Source: Lentzea cavernae (GTDB lineage: Bacteria > Actinomycetota > Actinomycetes > Mycobacteriales > Pseudonocardiaceae). From it: a stretch of 64,000 nt of DNA. Below are positions 26,987 through 35,649 of this stretch, one piece after another; the first letter of the stretch is position 1, and every line of letters starts with the position of its first letter. The notes beneath the pieces are model-generated. The model saw only the letters and a list, made by a program, of their open reading frames with translations, did not search any database and was not told the DNA's origin. The stretch spans positions 124,001 through 188,000 of the forward strand of contig NZ_BNAR01000001.1 in assembly GCF_014653695.1 (NCBI RefSeq), in the 5' to 3' direction. Position numbers and translations under genes: made by a program.

Positions 26987-27767
26987 CGACTACGTGCAGG
27001 CAGGAACCGTGAGACCCGTGGATGGGACACGCCCCGACCCGGTGGCCCGCCTGGACGAGGCCACCGAGGCGTTGTCGGAACTGCACAACGCGTTCACCGG
27101 CGAGGAGTCGCTCGACGAGGCGCTGCAGCGGGTCGCGGACACGGCGGCCAGGGCGGTGCCCGACGCCGACGCGGTGACCGTGTCCGTGGTCACGGACGAG
27201 AAGCTGCGCACCGCGGCCGCCACGGTCCAGGGAGTCGTCGCGCTCGACCAGGAGCAGTACGACTCCGGCCGCGGGCCGTGCCTCGAATCGGCCCGCGAAC
27301 TCGTCCCCGTCCGCGCGGTGATCGGCGAGCACCGGGAGCAGTGGCCGGAGTTCGAGACCGCGGCCGAGGCCGCCGGTGTCCGCGCCTACCTGTCGGTGCC
27401 GGTCGTCCTCCCGGCGTCCGACGCCGTCGGGGCGCGCCACATCGGCACGCTGAACATCTACAGCTTCACGGGGACGGCGTTCGACCCGTTCGACGAGGGG
27501 CTCATCCGGCTGTTCACCACGGCGGCGTCCGCGACGATCACGAGCTCCCAGCGGTGGCAGCACTCGCAGCGCCAGGTCCAGCACCTGGAGCGGGCGCTGG
27601 AGTCACGAGCCGTGATCGAGCAGGCGAAGGGCGTGCTGATGGCGGTGCACACGTGCACCGCCGAGGACGCGTTCGACATGCTCGTGGAGCAGTCGCAGCG
27701 CGCGAACACCAAGCTCCGCGACGTCGCGGCGAAGCTGCTGAAGTCGGCGACCAGGTCCTCGGGATGA
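26982..27767 (+). CDS. GAF-ANTAR domain regulator
   Basis: This 261-residue protein has a GAF sensor domain at about 30-175 (QYDSGRGPCLESARE, then YLSVPVVLP). A C-terminal ANTAR RNA-binding domain spans about 190-245 (LERALESRAVIEQAKGVLMAVHTCTAEDAFDML). ANTAR proteins bind dual hairpins in nascent RNA and prevent termination. The ATG at 26982 has GAAGGGG upstream; an in-frame GTG at 26949 lies inside the duplicated leader. Sharing that leader with the phosphatase gene suggests common control. The signal sensed is unknown. Confidence 0.9.
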   Translation: MADYVQAGTVRPVDGTRPDPVARLDEATEALSELHNAFTGEESLDEALQRVADTAARAVPDADAVTVSVVTDEKLRTAAATVQGVVALDQEQYDSGRGPCLESARELVPVRAVIGEHREQWPEFETAAEAAGVRAYLSVPVVLPASDAVGARHIGTLNIYSFTGTAFDPFDEGLIRLFTTAASATITSSQRWQHSQRQVQHLERALESRAVIEQAKGVLMAVHTCTAEDAFDMLVEQSQRANTKLRDVAAKLLKSATRSSG

Positions 27768-27804
27768 CCTCCAGGGCGGCGCGGCTCCGCGCCGCCCTGC
27801 CCGG

Positions 27805-28803
27805 TCACGACCGCCCGAGGCGCGCGAGCCTGACACCCGCCCAGATCAGCAGGGCGAGCACGCCCACCAGCAGGTACTCGATCAGCGGGATGCGCACCAC
27901 CTCGTCGATCTTGCCGATCCCCCGCCAGGAGTACACGGCGAGCGCGGCCACCACGAACGTGCCGCCGATCCACCACCGCACCGCCGCGCTGAGGCCGACG
28001 CCGTGCATCTGGGTGAGCACGAAGATCGCCACGAACCCGAAGAAGAACATCGGCCACATGCCGTTCGGGCCGGAGTTCATCACGGCGACGAGCGTGCCGT
28101 GCACGGCGACGAGCAGTTCGAGGGTGAGCGTCCACCAGCGGTTCGTGTGGGATCTCGTGAACATCAGACTGCTCTGCACGAGCAGCAGGAACATGTAGAA
28201 GAACCCGATGAGGTGTCCGCTCGAGGACTCCATCGGGTGGTACCAGAACGTGTAGATGGCGGCCCAGCTGAACAGGTAGCCGTGGTAGCGGCGGGCGAGG
28301 TCGACGACCTGCGCGGAGATCGGCGCGGACCAGGTGAGCACCAGGCCGCGGCGGCGGTTCTCCATCAGCAGGACGACGACCAGGAGCAGGACCACCGAGC
28401 CCTGCGAGCTGAAGATCGAGACGTCCTGGGCCAGACCGTCGTAGAACACCTGCGTCTGCAGGGCGTGCAGGGCGATGAACCCGCCGTTCGCGGCGAGGGC
28501 GATGACGTTGACGCGGTGCAACCCGGTGGTGTAGCGCCTGATTCGCGTCTGGGCGTAGTAGATCAGGCCCCACGACACGAGTTGGTGCGCCGCGTAGCCC
28601 ACCCAGGCGGACGCCCTGGTCCAGAAGGTCGGGTCCGGCAGCTTCCAGTAGTACCAGGAGGCGCCCTGGTCGGGCAGCAGGGCGACGCCGTGCAGCCGCT
28701 GGCCCAGCAGCCAGACCAGGCCGGTGAGCAGCGCACTCGCCACCACACCCCACACCAGGACACGGCGACCGGGCCGCCGCAACTCGTTCAGCATGCTGAG
28801 CAT
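27805..28803 (-). CDS. hypothetical multi-pass membrane protein, His-rich
   Basis: This 332-residue integral membrane protein has about eight or nine hydrophobic helices. Histidines recur in or near helices: AAHQLVSW, FIALHALQTQ, RRYHGYLFSW, FWYHPMESSSGHL. Such spacing could bind heme or metal, but no family is recognised. The start is ATG 28803 or 28794; neither has a ribosome-binding site and both overlap a palindrome (28788-28799). It is divergent from the Iso-oxidoreductase genes, with matching operator-like repeats, so co-regulation is likely. Confidence 0.6.
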   Translation of the reverse strand: MLSMLNELRRPGRRVLVWGVVASALLTGLVWLLGQRLHGVALLPDQGASWYYWKLPDPTFWTRASAWVGYAAHQLVSWGLIYYAQTRIRRYTTGLHRVNVIALAANGGFIALHALQTQVFYDGLAQDVSIFSSQGSVVLLLVVVLLMENRRRGLVLTWSAPISAQVVDLARRYHGYLFSWAAIYTFWYHPMESSSGHLIGFFYMFLLLVQSSLMFTRSHTNRWWTLTLELLVAVHGTLVAVMNSGPNGMWPMFFFGFVAIFVLTQMHGVGLSAAVRWWIGGTFVVAALAVYSWRGIGKIDEVVRIPLIEYLLVGVLALLIWAGVRLARLGRS

Positions 28804-28842
28804 TATGCACGGTTCGTCGTGATACGTTCAGCGCACTGAGCA
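28786..28842. promoter_or_regulatory. twin operator repeats in the divergent promoter of the oxidoreductase operon
   Basis: GTTCAGC-ATG-CTGAGCA (28786-28802) and GTTCAGC-GCA-CTGAGCA (28826-28842) are 17-bp near-palindromic direct repeats exactly 40 bp apart. One covers the start of the membrane protein, and the other lies 18 bp before the [2Fe-2S] subunit gene. A dimeric MarR-type repressor is a good candidate, and a marR gene closes the operon. Confidence 0.6.
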
Positions 28843-28859
28843 AATCAGGAGGCAACGCG

Positions 28860-29330
28860 GTGGCCCGATATCTGTTGCGCGTCAACGGTGAACGGCACGA
28901 GGTCGACGTCGACGGAGACACTCCCCTGCTGTGGGTGTTGCGCGACGAACTGGGGTTGACGGGGGTCAAGTACGGCTGCGGGGTCGGCCTGTGCGGCGCC
29001 TGCACGTCCCATGTGGACGGTCAGGCCGCGCGGCCCTGCGTGCGCACGGCGGCGGACAGCGCGAAGACCCGCATCACGACGGTCGAGGGCCTGTCGCGCG
29101 ACGGGAACCACCCGGTGCAGCGGGCGTGGCGCGAGCTCGACGTGGCGCAGTGCGGCTACTGCCAGCCCGGCCAGGTCATGGCCGCCGCGGCACTGCTCGC
29201 CCGCGACCCCGACCCCGACGACGCGGCGATCGAGGAGGCCCTGCGCGACAACGTGTGCCGGTGCGGCACCTACCCCCGCATCCGCGACGCCGTCCGCCGC
29301 GCCAGCCGGATCATGCGGGAGGAACGATGA
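28860..29330 (+). CDS. isoquinoline 1-oxidoreductase-like small subunit, [2Fe-2S]
   Basis: This 156-residue electron-transfer subunit of a xanthine-oxidase-type molybdoenzyme has an N-terminal plant-type ferredoxin domain with CGVGLCGAC and a later Cys (about 40-75). A C-terminal four-helix domain has CGYCQPGQ and CRCGTYPRI, giving the two clusters of the family. The GTG start has AGGAGG upstream. Its stop overlaps the start of the large subunit (ATGA). The complex oxidises N-heterocycles or aldehydes and hands electrons to cytochrome-type acceptors; the substrate is unknown. Confidence 0.93.
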   Translation: MARYLLRVNGERHEVDVDGDTPLLWVLRDELGLTGVKYGCGVGLCGACTSHVDGQAARPCVRTAADSAKTRITTVEGLSRDGNHPVQRAWRELDVAQCGYCQPGQVMAAAALLARDPDPDDAAIEEALRDNVCRCGTYPRIRDAVRRASRIMREER

Positions 29331-31354
29331 TCAGCAGGCGAACGTTGTTGCGCGGCGCGGGAGCCGGCGCGCTCGTCGTCGCGATTCCGGTGCCCGTCCT
29401 CGCCTCCGGGGGACTCGTGCCGAACGTCTTCGTGCGCCTGGACGACGCCGGTCGCATCACCGCGACCGTCCCACGCCCCGACACCGGCCAGGGCGTGCGC
29501 ACGGTGGTCGCGCTGATGGTCGCCGAGGAGCTGTCGGTCGAACCCGGCGACGTCCAGTTGGAACAGGCACCCGGCGACACCGAGCGCTTCGGTCCTCAGG
29601 CCGTGATGAACTCGACCTCGGTCCGCCAGCTGTCGACACCCGTCCGCACAGCCGCCGCGACCGCCCGCTGCCTCCTCGTCACCGCCGCCGCCACGCGCTG
29701 GCGCGTACCGGTGGCCGAGTGCACGACCCGCGACGGCGCCGTCCACCACCCACGCCGAGGACGAGCGCCCTACCGCTCCCTCGTGCGTGCCGCCGCCGCA
29801 CTGGACCCGGCCACCGTGCCGGTCGCACTCACACCGCCGGAGAAGTGGCGACTGCTGGGCAAGACCCGCGCCGGCCGCGTGGACGCCCGCGACATCACCA
29901 CCGGCCGCACCCGCTACGGCATAGACTCACGGCCACCCGGCGGCCTGGTGGCGGTCGTCGCCCGTCCCCCGTGGATCGGCGCGGTGCCCGACACGATCGA
30001 CGACACCGCGGCCCGCGCCCTCCCCGGAGTGGTCGACGTCCTGACACTCACCGCGCCGGCCGAGGGCCAGGGCGGCGTGGCGGTGATCGCCAAGTCCACC
30101 CACCAGGCCCTGAAGGCCCGCGACGCCCTCCGCGTCACCTGGCGCGGCGGCACCCCCACCGCGGACAGCCGCACGTGGCTGAGCGACCTGCGAGCAGCCC
30201 TGCCCGCCCAAGGCCCCATCAACGGCATGCAGCAAGTCTTCGAAATGCCGCTGCTGGCCCACGCGCCGATGGAACCGATGAACGCCACGGCGCACGTCCG
30301 GCCAGATGGCGTCACCATCTGGGCTCCAACCCAGGACCCCGGCGGCCTGCGCACCCAACTGGCTCGCCAACTAGGTGTCCCCGCGACCTCGGTCCGCGTG
30401 GAGACGGCGGCGTCCGGCGGAGCCTTCGGACGCCGCATCGAACCCGACCCGGTCCTGGAGGCAGTCGCCTGCTCCCGCCGGACCGGCACCCCGGTCCAGG
30501 TGCTGTGGACCCGCGCCGACGACATGCGCAACGACTCCTACCGCCCGATGTCGGTACACCGCCTGTCGGCGGAGCTGGGTCCGGATGGCCTGCCCATCCG
30601 AAGGGCCCACGAGGTGGCCACCTGGCCGCTGACCGTCCTGCCGATCTTCGCCAATCCGGCCCTCATCAAGGCGAGCGGCGACCACTTCCCCTACTCCGTG
30701 CCCGGTGACGTCACCGTCACCGTCCGCCCCGCTCCCCTGCGCACCGGCTTCTGGCGCTCCGTCTACGCGGGCCAGTTCGTCTACGCCGAGGAGAACTTCC
30801 TCACCGAGATCGGCAAGCGCTCCGGCCTCGACCAGGTGGCCCTCCGCCGAACCCTGCTACCACCGGCCTCACGCCTGCACCGCGTGCTCGACGCCGTCGC
30901 CGCCCGCGCCCGCTGGACCAGGCCACCCGCACCGGGCACCACCCGCGGCGTCGCCTGCCTGGAGGACTACGGCTCCGCGATCGCGGTCATCGCCGTGGCC
31001 GACCCCGCCTCCCGCCGCCTGCTGCGCGTGCACGCGGCCGTCGACGTGGGCGTGGCGCTGCACCCGTCCGGCGTCCGCGCCCAGGTGGAGGGCTGCGTGA
31101 TCGACGCACTCTCCACCGTCCTCGGCGCCCAGATCACCGTCCGGAACGGACAGGTCGCCGAATCCTCCTTCGGCGACTACAAGTGGGCGCGACTCGGCCA
31201 GACCCCGGACATCGACGTCACGATCGTGCCGTCCACCACTCCGCTGGGCGGCCTGGGCGAACTCGCCTACCCACCCGCGGTCGCGGCCATCGCGGCGGCG
31301 TTGGCGGGCGACGCACCGGTCACGGGCATGCCGTTCGGTGTCGATGTGGGGTGA
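29327..31354 (+). CDS. isoquinoline 1-oxidoreductase-like large subunit, molybdopterin-binding, Tat-exported
   Basis: This 675-residue catalytic subunit begins ISRRTLLRGAGAGALVVAIP, a twin-arginine signal, so the holo-enzyme works outside the membrane and pulls the cofactorless-signal small subunit with it. Aldehyde-oxidase-type molybdopterin domains follow (GGAFGRRIEPDPVLEA, LGGLGELAYPPAVAAI with the catalytic-loop Glu). It is slightly shorter than the usual IorB (700-750). The ATGA overlap couples it to the small subunit. No CoxF or XdhC maturation gene is adjacent. Confidence 0.9.
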   Translation: MISRRTLLRGAGAGALVVAIPVPVLASGGLVPNVFVRLDDAGRITATVPRPDTGQGVRTVVALMVAEELSVEPGDVQLEQAPGDTERFGPQAVMNSTSVRQLSTPVRTAAATARCLLVTAAATRWRVPVAECTTRDGAVHHPRRGRAPYRSLVRAAAALDPATVPVALTPPEKWRLLGKTRAGRVDARDITTGRTRYGIDSRPPGGLVAVVARPPWIGAVPDTIDDTAARALPGVVDVLTLTAPAEGQGGVAVIAKSTHQALKARDALRVTWRGGTPTADSRTWLSDLRAALPAQGPINGMQQVFEMPLLAHAPMEPMNATAHVRPDGVTIWAPTQDPGGLRTQLARQLGVPATSVRVETAASGGAFGRRIEPDPVLEAVACSRRTGTPVQVLWTRADDMRNDSYRPMSVHRLSAELGPDGLPIRRAHEVATWPLTVLPIFANPALIKASGDHFPYSVPGDVTVTVRPAPLRTGFWRSVYAGQFVYAEENFLTEIGKRSGLDQVALRRTLLPPASRLHRVLDAVAARARWTRPPAPGTTRGVACLEDYGSAIAVIAVADPASRRLLRVHAAVDVGVALHPSGVRAQVEGCVIDALSTVLGAQITVRNGQVAESSFGDYKWARLGQTPDIDVTIVPSTTPLGGLGELAYPPAVAAIAAALAGDAPVTGMPFGVDVG

Positions 31355-31433
31355 TCGCAGGTGAAACACCCGTCACCCGGCGCGCGGGTCACACCGACGT
31401 CGGGTGATCGGGCGGATCTGGGATGATGGGGCC

Positions 31434-31910
31434 GTGGCCGAGGGAGACGAGCTGGCGGTGGCCGACCGCCCGGACCAGGTGGGCGCGGACGTCGCCTCCT
31501 GGCCCACAGGCAGGCTCCTGTCGGTCGCGGCGCGCGTCGTCGAGAAGCGCTTCGAGGACTTCCTCGCGACCCGCGGCCTCACCCACGCCGGCATGATCAC
31601 CCTGCACCACCTGGCCGACGGCCCGCGCTCGCAGCGCGAGCTCGCCGTGCTCTGCCGGGTGACCGACCAGACCATGAGCCGCACGATCGAACACCTCGAC
31701 CGGGGTGGGCACGTGGTGCGCAGCCAGGACACGAAGGACCGCAGGCGCACCTCGGTGAAGATCACCCCGGCGGGGCGCCGGGCCCTCGCCGCCGCTCGCC
31801 GTGAGGAACGCGAGTCCGACACGTTGCTCGGCGCCGTGGACGACTACGAGCACTTCCGGCGGCAGCTGATCGCGCTGATCGCGGCGGCGACGTCCACAGA
31901 GGACAGCTGA
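31434..31910 (+). CDS. MarR family transcriptional regulator
   Basis: This 158-residue winged-helix regulator has the core RLLSVAARVVEKRFEDFL, LADGPRSQRELAVLCRVTDQTMSRTIE (recognition helix) and the wing DTKDRRRTSVKITPAGR. I chose the GTG at 31434, which starts right after GATGATGGGGCC with no ribosome-binding site, a common leaderless layout. A GTG at 31404 would add ten residues. It lies 79 bp after the oxidoreductase operon and may repress it through the twin repeats at 28786-28842. Confidence 0.88.
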   Translation: MAEGDELAVADRPDQVGADVASWPTGRLLSVAARVVEKRFEDFLATRGLTHAGMITLHHLADGPRSQRELAVLCRVTDQTMSRTIEHLDRGGHVVRSQDTKDRRRTSVKITPAGRRALAAARREERESDTLLGAVDDYEHFRRQLIALIAAATSTEDS

Positions 31911-32043
31911 GTCCCCCTGCCCGGTGGCTCCGCCTTCCACCAAACCGATGCCTGCCGCACCTCGGGCGTCGACCGCCCCGGCCCGCAGAAACCTCTGGAC
32001 ACCCCGCAGCCGGCACAAGCGCAGCGCCGACACCCAACCCACA

Positions 32044-32200
32044 CGTCGAGCGAGCGGCCCACGTCGAGTGCGCGGCCACAACGTCGAGCGCGCGGCTCAC
32101 ACCGTCGAGTGCGCGGCTCACACCGTCGAGTGCGCGGCCACAACATCGAGCGCGCGGCTCACACCGCCGATTGCGCGGCCACAACGTCGACCGCGCGGCC
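32044..32200. repeat. minisatellite of 20-21 bp direct repeats between convergent genes
   Basis: About eight degenerate copies of GTCGAGYGCGCGGC followed by either TCACACC or CACAAC are phased at 18, 20, 21, 21, 20, 21 and 20 bp (starts 32045, 32063, 32083, 32104, 32125, 32145, 32166, 32186). The period is two DNA helical turns. They fill the 3'-to-3' gap between the marR and lacI-type genes. The preceding 31911-32043 holds nothing I can identify. Confidence 0.85.
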
Positions 32201-32207
32201 CACACCT

Positions 32208-33242
32208 CTAACCCGCCCCGCAGGAACCCCTCACCACGAGCCGCGTGGGCAGCACCACGGGAGCCTCCCGCTCCGCCCCGGTGATCATCGCCATGATCGC
32301 CTTCGCCGCCGCCACCCCGAACCCCGGCTTGTCCTGCGACACCGTCGTCAGCGCCGGCTCCACGACCGAGGCGATCTCGATGTCGTCGAACCCCACCAGC
32401 GCCAGGTCCTCCGGCACCCGCACCCCGGCGGCACGGGCGGCGAGCAGCGCACCCACCGCCATCTCGTCGCTGGCCGCGAACACCGCGGTGGGCGGCTCGG
32501 GAAGAGCCAGAAGCCGTTGCATGGCAGCGGTTCCGCTCGCGCGGTAGTAGTCCCCGGCCACCACGTAGTCGTCTCGCAACGAATGTCCCGCCTCGACCAA
32601 AGCCCTGCGGTAACCGGAGACGCGGGCCTCGGACGGCTGGTTCCCCAGGGGACCGGTGATCGTGGCGATGCGCGTGTGGCCAAGGCCCAGAAGGTGCTGG
32701 ACGGCCGAGAAGGCGCCGCCGGCGTTGTCCGAAGTCACGTAGGTGGCACGGGGCCCGTCGACGACGACGTCCACTGCGACACAAGGAACTCCGGACTGCG
32801 CGAACGCTCCGAAGGCCTCGGCGTCGGAGCCGCTGTCGATCAGGACCAGGCCTCCGAGGTGGTGGCGTCGGGTCATGTTGACGTAGCCGACGGGGTCCGC
32901 GAGTGACGCGCCGACCTCGCGGGCGTCGCCGCTGGTCGCGAGCATCAGCAGGTGGTAGCCGTGGGCGCTCAGGGCGGACTTCAGGCCTATCAACAGGTCC
33001 TGCAGGTACGGGTGGCGCCAGCCGGGCCTGCGGTGGTCGGTGTCCCAGACGAGGCCGATCATCGTCGACTGCTTGGTCGACAAGGCCCGCGCCGACTCGT
33101 TGGGCCGGTAGTCCAGCTCTTTCGCGACGCGCAGGACGCGGGAGCGCGTTTCCTCGTTGACCGTTTCCGGCTGGTTGAAGACGCGCGACACCGTCGCCAC
33201 GGACACGCCGCAGAGCTGGGCGATCTCTCGCCCGGTCGCCAT
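32208..33242 (-). CDS. LacI family transcriptional repressor of the sugar ABC/beta-glucosidase locus
   Basis: This 344-residue regulator has an N-terminal LacI helix-turn-helix at 3-55 (GREIAQLCGVSVATVSRVFNQ, with hinge YRPNESARAL). A periplasmic-binding-type effector domain begins after 60 (TMIGLVWDTD, VPCVAVDVVVDG, AASDEMAVGALLAAR, LVGFDDIEIAS). ATG 33242 has GGGAGG 4-5 nt upstream and is preferred to an upstream in-frame start. It is divergent from the ABC transporter operon and most likely represses it until a beta-linked disaccharide is present. It resembles CebR in context rather than in every residue. Confidence 0.92.
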   Translation of the reverse strand: MATGREIAQLCGVSVATVSRVFNQPETVNEETRSRVLRVAKELDYRPNESARALSTKQSTMIGLVWDTDHRRPGWRHPYLQDLLIGLKSALSAHGYHLLMLATSGDAREVGASLADPVGYVNMTRRHHLGGLVLIDSGSDAEAFGAFAQSGVPCVAVDVVVDGPRATYVTSDNAGGAFSAVQHLLGLGHTRIATITGPLGNQPSEARVSGYRRALVEAGHSLRDDYVVAGDYYRASGTAAMQRLLALPEPPTAVFAASDEMAVGALLAARAAGVRVPEDLALVGFDDIEIASVVEPALTTVSQDKPGFGVAAAKAIMAMITGAEREAPVVLPTRLVVRGSCGAG

Positions 33243-33261
33243 CAGACCTCCCGAAATCACC

Positions 33262-33312
33262 GTAAGCGGTTACATAAACCCTACGAGCAGCAGTTCTCCT
33301 AGTCAAACCGCT
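33262..33312. promoter_or_regulatory. LacI-type operator in the lacI/ABC divergent promoter
   Basis: GTAAGCGGTTAC (33262-33273) is a near-palindrome with the central CG-type core, 20 bp upstream of the repressor ATG. AAACCGCT at 33305-33312 repeats one half-site in the opposite direction. The binding role is inferred. Confidence 0.5.
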
Positions 33313-33458
33313 GCGGCGGCGAAGCCGTTTATCGATTCGTTACTTGACTGACGGCGCGTAACCCCGCTGTCATAGGCGCCACACATTCGCGCCGCACATC
33401 TTCCGGAGAACCACTTCTCCTGCTTCAGCGCGCCCAAAAACCAACGGAGGCCTGGAAA

Positions 33459-34715
33459 ATGCGCCCCAAAGCACTCGCACTCGGCTGCGCCGTCATGGCG
33501 ACGGCCCTGGTGCTCAGCGGTTGCGGCAGCGGTACCGCGTCCGGCGGCAAGACCAAGCTGACGATCGGTCTGTTCGGCAACTTCGGGTACGCCGAGCTGC
33601 TCAAGGAGTACGCCGCCGCGCACCCGGACGTCGAGATCTCCGACCGCACCGCCTCCTACTCCGACCACCACAAGAACCTCGCCGCGCACCTCGCCACCAG
33701 CAGCGGCGCGGCGGACATCGAGGCGGTCGACACCGGGTACGTCAACCAGTTCAAGGCCACGCCGGACAAGTTCGTCGACCTCAACACCAAGGGCGGCGAC
33801 CAGCTGAAGGACCGCTGGCTGCCGTGGAAGTGGGAGGCCTCGCTCAGCAAGGACGGCAAGCAGATCGGCTACGGCACGGACATCGGCGGCCTGGCCATCT
33901 GCTACCGCCGCGACCTGCTGCAGAACGCCGGGCTGCCGGCCGACCGCGACCAGGTCGCCGCGCTGTGGCCGACCTGGAAGGACTTCATGGCCGCGGGCAA
34001 GAAGTTCCAGGAGAAGGCGCCCGAGGGCGTGAAGTGGTTCGACGGCGGGCCGACCGTCCTCAACGCGATCGTCGGTCAAGCGTCCACGGGCTACTACGAC
34101 AAGACCGACAAGATCGTCGTGGGCGAGAACAAGGAGATCAAGGACGGCTGGGACCTCGTCGTCGACGGCGTGAACTCCGGTCTGTCCTCGAAGCTGCTGT
34201 ACTCGACCCCGGTCTGGAACACGGGCTTCAAGCAGGGCCAGTTCGCGACCGTGACGTGCCCCGCCTGGCAGATGGCCAAGATCAAGGACCAGGCCGGTCC
34301 GGAGGCCGCGGGCAAGTGGGACGTCACGTCCGTGCCCGGCGGTGGCGGCAACTGGGGCGGCTCGTACCTGACCGTCCCGAAGTCCGGCAAGAACGTCGAC
34401 AAGGCCGTGGAGCTGGCGGCGTGGCTGACCGCGCCCGAGCAGCAGGCCAAGGTGTTCAAGAGCGCCGGGCTGCTGCCGTCGATCCCCAAGCTGTACGAGG
34501 ACCCGTCGATCATCGACTACAAGAACCCGTACTTCAACGACGCCCCGATCGGCAAGCTGTTCACCGACGCGGCGAAGAAGCTCAACCCGCAGTACCAGGG
34601 GCCGAAGGCGGGCGACATCCAGACCGCGATCGGCAACGCGATGCAGCGCGTCGAGCAGGGCAAGCAGAACGGCGAGGAGTCGTGGAAGCAGTTCGTCGGC
34701 GACGTGCAGAAGTGA
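33459..34715 (+). CDS. sugar ABC transporter substrate-binding lipoprotein (CebE-like)
   Basis: This 418-residue extracellular lipoprotein has a signal peptide with lipobox VLSGC at residue 24, then a class I binding-protein fold typical of oligosaccharide importers: TIGLFGNFGYAELLKEY, DIEAVDTGYVNQF and GTDIGGLAICYRRDLL. It resembles CebE (cello-oligosaccharide) and related beta-glucoside binders of actinomycetes. GGAGG precedes the ATG. It is the first gene of a four-gene unit with two permeases and a GH1 beta-glucosidase. The ATPase is missing, as is usual where a shared MsiK serves several transporters. Confidence 0.92.
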   Translation: MRPKALALGCAVMATALVLSGCGSGTASGGKTKLTIGLFGNFGYAELLKEYAAAHPDVEISDRTASYSDHHKNLAAHLATSSGAADIEAVDTGYVNQFKATPDKFVDLNTKGGDQLKDRWLPWKWEASLSKDGKQIGYGTDIGGLAICYRRDLLQNAGLPADRDQVAALWPTWKDFMAAGKKFQEKAPEGVKWFDGGPTVLNAIVGQASTGYYDKTDKIVVGENKEIKDGWDLVVDGVNSGLSSKLLYSTPVWNTGFKQGQFATVTCPAWQMAKIKDQAGPEAAGKWDVTSVPGGGGNWGGSYLTVPKSGKNVDKAVELAAWLTAPEQQAKVFKSAGLLPSIPKLYEDPSIIDYKNPYFNDAPIGKLFTDAAKKLNPQYQGPKAGDIQTAIGNAMQRVEQGKQNGEESWKQFVGDVQK

Positions 34716-34724
34716 CGCGCTGAC

Positions 34725-35645
34725 ATGGTCTTGATGGACAAGACGGCCAGAAGGCACCGCTGGGACGCCAAGTTCGCGCCGTACGGGTACGTGGCGCCGT
34801 ACTTCCTGATCTTCGGTGTCTTCGGGCTGTTCCCCCTGCTCTACACGATCTGGGTCTCGCTGCAGGACCGCAACCTGCTCGAGTCCGACGCGGCGACCTT
34901 CGTGTGGTTCGACAACTACGCGAAGCTCATGGCGGACCCGTACTTCTGGAACTCCATGGGCAACACGCTCAGCCTGTGGCTGCTCACCACGGTCCCGCAG
35001 ATCCTGTTCGCGCTGTTCATCGCCCAGCTGCTCAACCGCAAGGTCCGCACGCGCACGCTGTTCCGGATGGGCGTCATCCTGCCGAACATCACCTCGGTGG
35101 CGGCGGTGACGATCATCTTCGCGCAGCTGTTCGGCCGGGACTTCGGCCTGTTCAACTGGGTGCTGGGCCTGTTCGGCGCGGGGCAGATCGACTGGCAGGC
35201 GGGCACGGCCTCGTCGCACATCGCGATCGCCGTGATGGTGGTGTGGCGCTGGACCGGCTACCACGCGCTGATCTTCCTGGCCTCGATGCAGGCGATCTCA
35301 CCGACCCTGTACGAGGCGGCCACCCTGGACGGCGCGAGCGGTCGCCAGCAGTTCTGGCGCATCACGGTTCCGCTGCTGCGGCCGCAGATCATCTTCACGA
35401 CGATCATCGCGACCACCGGCAACATGCGCCTGCTCGCCGAACCGCTGCTGTTCAACCCCGGCGCCGCGGCCGCGACGGGCGGGTCGGACCGGCAGTTCCA
35501 GACCGCCGCGCTGTACCTGTACGAGCAGGGCTTCACCAAGTACGACTTCGGCTACAGCTCGTCGATCGCGGTCGTGCTGGCCATCGCCACCGTCATCGTC
35601 GCCGGGATCGGCTACCTGGTGACCAAGCGGATCCGGACGGAGTGA
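34725..35645 (+). CDS. sugar ABC transporter permease (CebF/MalF-like)
   Basis: This 306-residue inner-membrane protein has six predicted helices, the first at about 22-45 (APYFLIFGVFGLFPLLYTIW). The EAA loop is EAATLDGASGRQQFWRITVPLLRP, the docking site for the ATPase. MalF-type permeases pair with a MalG-type partner, here the next gene. An internal ATG at 34734 is an alternative start. It follows the binding protein by 9 bp. Confidence 0.92.
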   Translation: MVLMDKTARRHRWDAKFAPYGYVAPYFLIFGVFGLFPLLYTIWVSLQDRNLLESDAATFVWFDNYAKLMADPYFWNSMGNTLSLWLLTTVPQILFALFIAQLLNRKVRTRTLFRMGVILPNITSVAAVTIIFAQLFGRDFGLFNWVLGLFGAGQIDWQAGTASSHIAIAVMVVWRWTGYHALIFLASMQAISPTLYEAATLDGASGRQQFWRITVPLLRPQIIFTTIIATTGNMRLLAEPLLFNPGAAAATGGSDRQFQTAALYLYEQGFTKYDFGYSSSIAVVLAIATVIVAGIGYLVTKRIRTE

Positions 35646-35649
35646 CCCC

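Noticed and set aside
31762-33306. 514-codon frame through the 20-bp repeats and antisense/overlapping the lacI gene
   Set aside because: It runs across the repeat array and a clear LacI gene in another frame; composition is Arg/Ala/Gly shadow.
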